Assembly (NCBI GenBank): GCA_964482395.1
Contig: CAYZXK010000149.1
Coordinates: 1 to 8,822 of the forward strand
DNA length: 8,822 nucleotides
Direction: 5' to 3'
Source of the DNA: CAYZXK01 sp964482395
GTDB lineage: Bacteria > Planctomycetota > Phycisphaerae > UBA1845 > Fen-1342
Under the pieces are notes generated by a model. That model was not told where the DNA came from. It saw only the letters and a program-made list of their open reading frames with translations, and ran no database searches. Positions 1 through 6,019 of this stretch are shown piece after piece. Each line of letters starts with the position of its first letter. Position 1 is the first letter of the stretch. The position numbers were made by a program, and so were the translations under genes.

Positions 1-1232
1 TAATGGACATCATCCGCCAGACCGTCGAGCCCGATTCCTGGCGTGAAACCGGCGGCGGAGACGGCTCCATCCGTGAACTCAACGGCCAACTCATCATCTA
101 CAATACCTCCGACGCCCACCGACAGGTCAAAGACCTGCTCAGCCAGTTGCGCGAAACCCGCGCCCTCCAGATCAGCGTCGAGTCGCGATTCCTCAACGTC
201 ACCTCCAACTTCCTCGAAGAGTTCGGCGTCGACCTGGACTTCGTGTTCAACTCCGGAAGCGCCGGCTACGACCGGGCTACCGGGCCCACCGGGGTCATCA
301 CCGATCCTGCCACCGGGGCGCTGGTGCTGATCCCCCGGGAGTACTCGCGGATCGGGGTCCTGCCGGCCGTCCCGGGCTTCGGCAACCCGATGACCCTCGG
401 TCCGGCGGTCCAGCAGCCCTACGGCCAGCCTGGACTGGTGCCCAGCAGCACGGGCATCATCCCACAGGCCGACGAGTTCACCCCGATTTCCGTCCAGCAG
501 GGCTCGCTCTCACTGGTGGATCCGACCTCGATCAATACCAACGTGCCCGGCTCGTGGGCTCAGCGATCCGGCCTGTCGCCGGCCCTGAGCATCTCCGGCT
601 CATTCCTGGACAACTTGCAGGTGGATTTCCTGATCCGAGCCACCCAGGCCAATTCACGCTCCAGCATCGTCCAGGCCCCACGGTTGGTCCTGTTCAACGG
701 ACAGGCATCGCGGATCGCGGTCGGGCGCGTCCGCGAGTACGTCTCCAGCCTGGAGGCCCGATTGGCCGAAGGCGCCGTAGGGTTCAACCCGATCCGGTCG
801 CAGGCCGACAGCGGGGTGGAGCTGTACGTGGACGGAACCATCAGCGCCGACCGCAAGTACGTGACCCTGACGGTCATGGTTCAGCAGCGGGAGGAGCCGG
901 ACTTCCTCCGGTTCGAGACTCAGCGGGCCAGCGGAAACTCGCCCGGGGCATTCATAATGCTGCTGGACCAGCGCTTCGCCACCCTTCAGACCACGGTATC
1001 GATCCCGGACGGCGGGACGGTTCTGCTGGGTGGGCTCAAGCAGGTTGGTGAGGTCGAGGTGGAGGCCGGCGTGCCAATCCTGAGCAAAATCCCCGTGCTC
1101 AAGCGGGCCTTCACCAATCAGACCACCGTCAAGGACACCCGGACGCTGCTGATCCTGGTCAAGAGCAAGATCATTATTCAGAAGGAGGCCGAGGAAGAGG
1201 CCTTCCCGACCTTCTCGCGAACCGGAGCCTGA
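1..1232 (+). CDS. Secretin (type II/III secretion or type IV pilus outer-membrane channel), C-terminal part, 5' end outside window
   Basis: Secretins form the multimeric gated channel in the outer membrane for type II/III secretion or pilus export. About 409 residues are visible. Residues 1-55 look like the end of a periplasmic N-domain: a segment ending in ELNGQLIIYNTSDAHRQV, then a helix KDLLSQLRE. From about residue 56 the beta-barrel domain begins (ALQISVESRFLNV), and residues 219-246 carry the QAPRLVLFNGQ strand region. The secretin signature is clear: SIPDGGTVLLGG at 333-344 and AGVPILSKIPVLKRAF at 355-370, ending in strand TLLILVKSKIII. A Gly/Pro-rich segment at about 83-197 interrupts the barrel domain. 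The ATG at position 3 is probably an internal Met: the protein begins mid-domain, without signal peptide or N0 domain, so the real start lies upstream. A charged tail (KEAEEEAF) follows the last strand. The YdjY-domain gene starts 10 bases downstream. Whether it is GspD-like or PilQ-like cannot be told from this part. Confidence 0.92.
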   Translation, partial: MDIIRQTVEPDSWRETGGGDGSIRELNGQLIIYNTSDAHRQVKDLLSQLRETRALQISVESRFLNVTSNFLEEFGVDLDFVFNSGSAGYDRATGPTGVITDPATGALVLIPREYSRIGVLPAVPGFGNPMTLGPAVQQPYGQPGLVPSSTGIIPQADEFTPISVQQGSLSLVDPTSINTNVPGSWAQRSGLSPALSISGSFLDNLQVDFLIRATQANSRSSIVQAPRLVLFNGQASRIAVGRVREYVSSLEARLAEGAVGFNPIRSQADSGVELYVDGTISADRKYVTLTVMVQQREEPDFLRFETQRASGNSPGAFIMLLDQRFATLQTTVSIPDGGTVLLGGLKQVGEVEVEAGVPILSKIPVLKRAFTNQTTVKDTRTLLILVKSKIIIQKEAEEEAFPTFSRTGA

Positions 1233-1242
1233 CGCCGTTCCT

Positions 1243-2316
1243 TTGACCAGACTCCCTCGCATCGCAGCGGCTCGCACAGCCGTTCGCCGGGCCGGAGCGC
1301 CAGCAGCCGATCGGGCGCCGGCCGTCCGGAACGCGGCCCCGATCAGACTGGCTTTGCTCCTCTGGGCAGGCGGGCTGTTGCCGGCCAGTGCCCAGACTTC
1401 ATTACCCGCGTCGCAGCCTACGACCGTCCAGTCCGCTCCGGTCGCCTTTCAGCCCGGCGTCTGGATCGACTGGGAAGGCCGGCAGGTGCAGGTTCGGGGT
1501 CGGGTAGTGCTTCGATCGGGCGGGCTGGAGTTTCTGGCCTGTTTTGCCGGCAAGGAGCACGAGAGCATTATTCGTCTGGATGCCGCCGCGGCCCATATCT
1601 ACATGGCTCTAGGGTTGATCGGTCTGACGCCGGGTCGGCCGCCGACCTGGGACGAGCAAGCCGGTCAGTACCAGCCTCCGGCCGGCGATCTGCTCGATAT
1701 CCGTCTGGAGTGGCAGGAGGCTGGACAGTTGCGGGCGGCCGATCCCTGCGAATGGCTGGCGGAGATCGAGTACGGCCGGACCCCACTGTCCCGTCCCTGG
1801 GTCTTTGCCGGCTCGCGACGGCTGCCGGATGGGACGCTTTCGTCCGACTTCACCGGCGTGGGCATAGCCTTGGTCGATTTTCCGGACAGTCTGATCTGCC
1901 TGTCGAGCCGTCACCCGAGCAGCCTGGCCGACCTTTGGGTGGAGGCTAGGACCGATGCGATTCCACCGCTGGCCACTCCGGTGAAGCTGCTGCTGGGGCC
2001 GGCCAGGCCCCGGCGGCGATCAGTAGTTGTGGATTTTCGCGGGCAGGTGCTTGTCGAGGGGCGGATTTGCTCGCCCGCCGACCTAGCCGACCTGATCGGT
2101 CTGGAGCGACAGTTGGACCGCGACTACGTCCAGATCATTTCGGTGGTCGGCGCTCTGCGGGCCGACCAGCTACGATTGAGCGGGGAGCTGGAAGCCGCCG
2201 GCCTGTCCCCGGACGCGCTCCGAATGGTTCGGCTTCACGCCCCGACCTCTGCCGGTACCGTTGGTCACCCGGATGCCGCGGCCGAACGGCGAGGCCCCGG
2301 CTGGTCGGGCCATTGA
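1243..2316 (+). CDS. Exported YdjY-domain protein with C-terminal ExbD/TolR-like domain
   Basis: A 357-residue protein of unknown function. Residues 34-50 form a hydrophobic signal core ending in ASA before Gln51, a likely signal peptidase I site, so it should act in the periplasm or envelope. Residues about 65-250 match my memory of the YdjY domain common in planctomycetes: KEHESII at 104-110, HIYMALGLIGLTPG at 118-131, PWVFAGSR at 185-192, VDFPDSLICL at 211-220 and TDAIPPLATPVKLLL at 237-251. After an Arg-rich linker (RPRRR), residues about 259-333 follow the pattern of an ExbD/TolR periplasmic domain: VVVDFRGQVLVEGR, then CSPADLADLI, then a helix ending LEAAGL. The tail is disordered. The start chosen is TTG at 1243, because no in-frame ATG or GTG precedes the signal core; it lacks a well-placed Shine-Dalgarno and gives an unusually long 33-residue n-region, so the start is uncertain. 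The 10-base gap to the secretin suggests co-transcription. The YdjY call rests on recalled motifs. Confidence 0.78.
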   Translation: MTRLPRIAAARTAVRRAGAPAADRAPAVRNAAPIRLALLLWAGGLLPASAQTSLPASQPTTVQSAPVAFQPGVWIDWEGRQVQVRGRVVLRSGGLEFLACFAGKEHESIIRLDAAAAHIYMALGLIGLTPGRPPTWDEQAGQYQPPAGDLLDIRLEWQEAGQLRAADPCEWLAEIEYGRTPLSRPWVFAGSRRLPDGTLSSDFTGVGIALVDFPDSLICLSSRHPSSLADLWVEARTDAIPPLATPVKLLLGPARPRRRSVVVDFRGQVLVEGRICSPADLADLIGLERQLDRDYVQIISVVGALRADQLRLSGELEAAGLSPDALRMVRLHAPTSAGTVGHPDAAAERRGPGWSGH

Positions 2317-2344
2317 CGCAGCGGTCCTCCGCCGCAATCGCGAT

Positions 2345-2364
2345 GCCCGCCGGACGGCTTTTTT
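2345..2364 (+). terminator. Candidate Rho-independent terminator after the YdjY-domain gene
   Basis: A short GC-only stem (CCG/CGG with a closing G-C pair past one bulged base; G2345 to C2358) is followed directly by six Ts at 2359-2364. It lies 29 bases after the stop of the plus-strand gene, where a terminator is expected between convergent genes. The T-run is good but the stem is short and has a 5-base loop, so strength is doubtful. Confidence 0.4.
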
Positions 2365-2408
2365 CGCGCGGCCCAGACGGATGCCTGCCGGTCAACGTCT
2401 CAAGAACC

Positions 2409-2429
2409 GGGTGCGCAAGCGTGCAACCC
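2409..2429. repeat. Imperfect hairpin in the convergent intergenic region
   Basis: GGGT pairs with ACCC and, inside it, GCGC pairs with GTGC (one G-T pair) around the loop AAGC, with a single bulged A at 2425. It is the first of three hairpin-capable sequences between 2409 and 2551. No T-run follows on either strand, so it is not a standard intrinsic terminator. It may be a transcript-end structure for the minus-strand operon that finishes at 2593. Confidence 0.45.
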
Positions 2430-2475
2430 ACATCGGAAGGAAAACTCGAGCCGCGTAACGAGAAACGGTGGACTT

Positions 2476-2503
2476 GCTGACGCTGCGCGTCTTCGGCTGA
2501 CGC
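2476..2503. repeat. Direct repeat GCTGACGC x2 sharing one complementary GCGTC (alternative hairpins)
   Basis: The octamer GCTGACGC occurs at 2476-2483 and again at 2496-2503, exactly 20 bases apart. Between them GCGTC (2487-2491) can pair with the GACGC of either copy: with the left copy it makes a 5-bp stem with a 3-base loop (TGC), with the right copy a 5-bp stem with a 7-base loop (TTCGGCT). The two foldings exclude each other. The sequence is seen directly; any function is unknown. Confidence 0.55.
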
Positions 2504-2514
2504 GTTGGATTCGC

Positions 2515-2551
2515 GCACGGTTGCGCACTATGCCCCGCGCGCCAACCGTGC
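2515..2551. repeat. Perfect 9-bp inverted repeat with 19-base loop
   Basis: GCACGGTTG (2515-2523) is the exact reverse complement of CAACCGTGC (2543-2551). The loop is GC-rich, and two further pairs can form inside if C2524 bulges out. It lies 42 bases beyond the stop of the minus-strand SIS gene, so it would sit in the 3' end of that transcript. No T-run follows on either strand, so it is either a Rho-dependent or processed 3' end, a protein site, or a small repeat unit. A T-run of six on the minus strand (2564-2569) lies just before the hairpin rather than after it. Confidence 0.55.
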
Positions 2552-2592
2552 TATGCGCTGCCGAAAAAACTTTGCCGCGCTACGTGGTGAGC

Positions 2593-3621
2593 CTATGACG
2601 TCGGTGGGGATATAAGCTCATTGCCCACCTTTCGGGCCCGCTGCGGCTTGTCCAGGTTGATCCCGCAGGCCAGGCCGATCTCGACCAGCAGGTTCCAGCC
2701 GGCGGCCAGGTAGACATAGGGTGTCAACTCGCCGGTCCCCGGCACCTGGATGGTCGGGAAGCGCGTCGGTCGGTCGGCAATCGCCAGTACTTTCAGGCCG
2801 ACGCCCTTCACCAAAACCTCGTGAAACTTGTCGACCTCCTCGTCGATCGGGTCCACGACGAACACGACGTCATCGCTATCCATGACTTCTTCGATGCCAT
2901 GAACCGCGTAGGTGCCTTCCAGGTAGTCCGATTTCTTGCGCGTAATCTCATTGGTTTTCAGAGTGAGTTCTTCGGCCACCCCGTCGTTGTAGCCTGCGAA
3001 GTAGATGGTGGGGGCGCTGGCCGCGGCCTTCACCAGCTCGGCGTCGATCGGCATGGTCAGGGCGGTTTCGATCTTGGTGGCCAGTTGCGAACAGGCCAGA
3101 GCCTGGACTGAGCCGGCGATGTGCCGAATGACCGACTCGTAGAACAACCCTTGCTCGACCACGCTCTTGGTCGCCGCCACCGCCTGCTCCCAGCCGCAGC
3201 TCAGCAGGAAAGTCTTGACGCAGGCCTCCTCCAGCGGCGTGCCGCGGTTGGCGCTTAGCCCGTAACGGTGGCGATTATTCATCTCGGCCAGCTTCCTGGC
3301 CAGCAGTACCACTTCCTTGGTGCGGCCGGAATTCGATGCGCAGAAAACCGCGAAGCGCGAAAGATCATACTGCGCCGCCTGGCGCGAGCCTTCGGTTATT
3401 ACCTGGAGCGGCAGGCCCCAGCCCAGAGTCTTCCGTATGGCGTTCTTGGCCGGGAAAATCCGACTGGATCCCTCTCCGGTCAGCAGCAGGCGGCCGACCG
3501 AGCGGATCTCAGCGGCGACTTCCCTGGTCTGCCCGACATCGAATCGCCGCACCACCTCGACAGTTTCCATCATCTCTCGAACCAGCGCATACTGCGCGTA
3601 CTTGCGCTCTTGCAGATTCAC
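2593..3621 (-). CDS. Tandem SIS-domain phosphosugar isomerase/deaminase, GlmS isomerase-like, no glutaminase domain
   Basis: A 342-residue cytoplasmic protein with two sugar isomerase (SIS) domains, about 30-165 and 190-340. The first has GEGSS at 49-53 and the phosphate loop SNSGRT at 96-101, matching SQSGET in GlmS. VAATKS follows at 148-153, where GlmS has VASTK. Aligning by eye to remembered E. coli GlmS, all isomerase residues are kept: Glu218, Lys222, Glu225 and His241 for GlmS E481, K485, E488 and H504, with the same spacings, and Lys331 for the C-terminal K603. That predicts an active aldose-ketose enzyme on a phosphosugar, such as a GlcN6P deaminase (NagB-II/AgaS type), an isomerase or a FrlB-like deglycase; the substrate is not readable. 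With no glutamine amidotransferase domain it is not a GlmS. The start is GTG at 3621, set by GAGGAG 8 bases upstream. It lies 47 bases after the DUF4954-type gene, so the two are probably co-transcribed. Confidence 0.87.
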   Translation of the reverse strand: MNLQERKYAQYALVREMMETVEVVRRFDVGQTREVAAEIRSVGRLLLTGEGSSRIFPAKNAIRKTLGWGLPLQVITEGSRQAAQYDLSRFAVFCASNSGRTKEVVLLARKLAEMNNRHRYGLSANRGTPLEEACVKTFLLSCGWEQAVAATKSVVEQGLFYESVIRHIAGSVQALACSQLATKIETALTMPIDAELVKAAASAPTIYFAGYNDGVAEELTLKTNEITRKKSDYLEGTYAVHGIEEVMDSDDVVFVVDPIDEEVDKFHEVLVKGVGLKVLAIADRPTRFPTIQVPGTGELTPYVYLAAGWNLLVEIGLACGINLDKPQRARKVGNELISPPTS

Positions 3622-3629
3622 GGAATGGT

Positions 3630-3635
3630 CTCCTC
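3630..3635 (-). promoter_or_regulatory. Shine-Dalgarno for the SIS gene
   Basis: GAGGAG on the minus strand, 8 bases before the GTG at 3621. It supports the GTG start, since no ATG is available nearby. Confidence 0.7.
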
Positions 3636-3668
3636 TTGCCCGGCCCGGCCTGCCAGCCTGTCCATCGG

Positions 3669-5873
3669 CTAACCCCGTCGAGCGATTTCTGCTACTGTCT
3701 GCTTGAATTCGTCGGTTTCTTTCCGAACTTGCTGGACGAAACTATTATCCTCCACTTTTCCGATCGCGGCCGCCATTTCCTCCATGTTGCGGAACGTCGC
3801 CCGGCGGAATGGATTGTCAAAATCTTTCTTGCGCGAAAGGTAGACCTGGTCGCAGATATACTGTTGAATCTCCGTCGCCTTGTTTAGAGCTGCGGCCCAA
3901 ACATCCTGGGTCAGTTCGCGGACTGCCAGAAGGTCGCACAGCGTAGCCAGGGCATGGCGCTGCTTCTGGCGCGGATATTCCTGCCAGAGCTGGTCATATC
4001 GGCGATGAATGTCTTCCCAGGAGCGCAGGCGACCGGCTCCGATGTCGGCCCGCAGCCGGTCAACCTCGGCCTGGGGCATCAGTTGGCCTCCCAGGTTGAC
4101 CCAGTTGCGCTCCCGGGCTCCGCGCAGGTCGTCGACCATCGAGGCCAGCTTCGCCTCCGGATGGGCTTGGAAGTAGGCGATCAGGTTTTTGACCGCGTAG
4201 TAATGGAGCATTTCGCCATAGGCCTGGTAGCCGCTGTGGGGCTTGAGAATCACGGCCGGCCGACTACTTCTCTCCAGGTTCTCGCCGGTTACCACCAGTC
4301 GGTTCATCCGGTCCTGCGGCCCGGTCAACAGATCCCGGCCCAACCGGGCCAGTTCCTCCTGGGACTTGCCGTCGGCCGAGCCGGCCGAGTGGCGCAGATG
4401 GGCCTTCCCGGTCCAGATCTCCAGCAGCTCACGGGCCCGGAATATTTCCTCCACGGTGTCCGGGGCCAGGGCGTCGAACTCGATGTTCTGGATTTTGGTG
4501 ATCCGCTTGTCGCGGCTCAGGTACTTCCAGGCGTTGCGGGCCAGGGCGAACATGTTATGCCGCCACCAGTAGGCCGGCATCACTTCCAACTGGTCCTTGG
4601 CAACGTTGTTGTTGAGCAAGGAGAAGGGCAGCGGTATGTCCAGCTCGGCCGGGTAATCGCCCTTGGCCAGCAGCGTGAACGAAGCGAAGCGGGAGGAATG
4701 CTTGATGCTGGTGCACAGCCCCGGCCAGAACCCGCGCCCGGCCTGCACCTCGTTGTCGTTGGCCCGGCTGTTATGGTTCGAGCCGACTGTCGCTCCGGCC
4801 GCCATGTTGCTCTGTCCCAGCACCACCGAAGCGATCAGAAACGAGTTGTTGTGGTGTTGTTCGTGGCCGGGGAATATCAGGTTATTCAGCACTTCGCAGC
4901 ATGAGATGGTCGAGTTGTCGCCCAGGAACGAGTTGATCAGTCGCGCGCCATACTTGAGATTCGAGTTGTTTCCCAGCACGAAGCGCACCGCCTTGCACCC
5001 ATAGAAGATATGGCAGCCGAAGCCGATGATCCCGTTGACCAGCTCGACTCCTTCGCCAATCTGGCTGGGTTCGGCCTCCGAGGAGTTGATGGTCAGGTTC
5101 TTCAGCTTGTTGGCGCCTTTGATGTAGCAATGCGAGCCGATTTTGACGTCTTTGAGAATCCCGCAGTTCTTGATCACGCACTGGGCTCCGATGCTGCCGT
5201 AGTAGCCGCGGCGCGAGTCGAAGCTCCGTTGGGTGATCTCCTTGAGTGCGGTCTGGAGGGTCCGGTCGTCCCGGTACTTGGCCCACAGGTAGGCGTCGGC
5301 CGCGATCATTCCATCGAACGGCATTACCCGCCGGGCGCCGCTTTCGTTCATCAGGTCCAGCCACACCCGCACGCTTTCCGGCTCGCCGTCCTTGAGGATT
5401 CCGTTGCCGAACTTGGCATGGTCGGTAGTGTGCATCTCCCCGATGTTAACCAGCATGCATCGGTCGCCGATCAGGTAATGGGCCAGGTAGCGCACGTTGT
5501 GGATCGCCACGTCGTCGCCGATATCGCAAGCCACGATGAAGCTGTTGGTGATGCCGGCCGGCAGCCGCAGGTCGTGGTGTTGCAGGACCACCGGGCGCAG
5601 CCGGCCGACGCGAACCAGGCCGAAGAACTCCGTGTTCTTGATCAGCCCGGGCTCGAACTGGTCGGTGACCAGAATGTCGTCCCAGCAGGCCGCGGTATTG
5701 TTGTTCTTGACCAGGCGCTCCACTTCGTCGGCCCGCAGGTGACGCCATTGTCCGAGTGGCTTGCCGCACTGGATATTGCGCAGGTAGTACTCGTCTTCTC
5801 CTGCCGGCAGGTACTCGGCCGGGATGAAGTCCTTTCCGATGCTCAGGGGGGGATGAATCAGGACCGTGTCCAT
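3669..5873 (-). CDS. DUF4954-family beta-helix protein with alpha-helical C-terminal domain
   Basis: A 734-residue protein without signal peptide or membrane segments, so probably cytoplasmic. Function is unknown. After an N-terminal region (1-75), residues about 75-160 and 220-385 show imperfect hexapeptide turns typical of a left-handed parallel beta-helix: IGDDVAIHNV, IGSHCYIKGA, IGFGCHIFYG, LGDNSTISCCEV, VLGQSNMAAGATVGSNHNSR. A helical insert (about 160-218) separates the two parts. Two conserved-looking polar patches, PGHEQHHNNSF at 335-345 and GSNHNSRANDNE at 364-375, could line an active site. Residues about 425-725 are helical (AYWWRHNMFALARNAWKYL near 434-452) and probably match the domain that follows DUF4954 in relatives (DUF6819, as I recall). 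Such folds are common in sugar nucleotidyl- and acyltransferases, which fits the SIS isomerase gene 47 bases downstream. The ATG at 5873 has GAGGAGG 5 bases upstream. The reading frame stays open 864 bases further into nuoN, but that extension is not protein-like. Confidence 0.85.
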   Translation of the reverse strand: MDTVLIHPPLSIGKDFIPAEYLPAGEDEYYLRNIQCGKPLGQWRHLRADEVERLVKNNNTAACWDDILVTDQFEPGLIKNTEFFGLVRVGRLRPVVLQHHDLRLPAGITNSFIVACDIGDDVAIHNVRYLAHYLIGDRCMLVNIGEMHTTDHAKFGNGILKDGEPESVRVWLDLMNESGARRVMPFDGMIAADAYLWAKYRDDRTLQTALKEITQRSFDSRRGYYGSIGAQCVIKNCGILKDVKIGSHCYIKGANKLKNLTINSSEAEPSQIGEGVELVNGIIGFGCHIFYGCKAVRFVLGNNSNLKYGARLINSFLGDNSTISCCEVLNNLIFPGHEQHHNNSFLIASVVLGQSNMAAGATVGSNHNSRANDNEVQAGRGFWPGLCTSIKHSSRFASFTLLAKGDYPAELDIPLPFSLLNNNVAKDQLEVMPAYWWRHNMFALARNAWKYLSRDKRITKIQNIEFDALAPDTVEEIFRARELLEIWTGKAHLRHSAGSADGKSQEELARLGRDLLTGPQDRMNRLVVTGENLERSSRPAVILKPHSGYQAYGEMLHYYAVKNLIAYFQAHPEAKLASMVDDLRGARERNWVNLGGQLMPQAEVDRLRADIGAGRLRSWEDIHRRYDQLWQEYPRQKQRHALATLCDLLAVRELTQDVWAAALNKATEIQQYICDQVYLSRKKDFDNPFRRATFRNMEEMAAAIGKVEDNSFVQQVRKETDEFKQTVAEIARRG

Positions 5874-5878
5874 GGATG

Positions 5879-5885
5879 CCTCCTC
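5879..5885 (-). promoter_or_regulatory. Shine-Dalgarno deciding the DUF4954-type start
   Basis: GAGGAGG on the minus strand, five bases before the ATG at 5873. It is the best ribosome site in the window and rules out the much longer upstream extension of this frame. Confidence 0.8.
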
Positions 5886-5911
5886 GATGTCACCTCCATC
5901 GCCTCTGACAC

Positions 5912-5917
5912 AATATA
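5912..5917 (-). promoter_or_regulatory. Possible -10 element upstream of the DUF4954-type gene
   Basis: TATATT on the minus strand, 38 bases before the start codon, stands out as an AT-rich patch in very GC-rich DNA. The hexamer 17 bases upstream (GAACCG) is a poor -35, so this is weak evidence that the DUF4954-SIS pair has its own promoter in the 146-base gap after nuoN. Confidence 0.3.
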
Positions 5918-5981
5918 CCGCGCCAGATCCCGCTCGGTTCGGTCCACTCAGGCCCGGGCCGCTTGGCCGCCCAATCGGTAG

Positions 5982-6005
5982 CCTGCGGAGGCACCGGCCC
6001 GCAGG
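5982..6005. repeat. 7-bp inverted repeat just after nuoN
   Basis: CCTGCGG (5982-5988) and CCGCAGG (5999-6005) are perfect reverse complements with a 10-base loop. The hairpin starts 14 bases after the nuoN stop, where the nuo operon could end. It has no T-run on the minus strand, so it is not a canonical intrinsic terminator; it may weaken read-through or mark a 3' end. Confidence 0.45.
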
Positions 6006-6019
6006 GATCGGCCGACAGG

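Noticed and set aside
654..1277. Minus-strand 207-residue frame opposite the secretin
   Set aside because: Antisense to the conserved secretin signature region and without protein character.
2261..2458. Small basic plus-strand frame (65 residues) running from the YdjY gene end into the intergenic region
   Set aside because: It starts inside the upstream gene, has low-complexity Arg/Ala composition and passes through the candidate terminator and a hairpin.
2135..2518. Minus-strand 127-residue frame covering the intergenic region and the end of the YdjY gene
   Set aside because: Arg/Pro-rich, mostly antisense to the YdjY gene, no motif. A small gene in 2317-2592 cannot be excluded but nothing supports one.
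3954..4904. Long plus-strand open frame opposite the DUF4954-type gene
   Set aside because: It is antisense to a well-supported gene; such frames are common in GC-rich DNA. The product is Val/Gln/Gly-rich without recognisable motifs.
5010..5981. Long plus-strand open frame opposite the 5' half of the DUF4954-type gene
   Set aside because: Same reason: antisense shadow of a real gene, no domain or ribosome site support.
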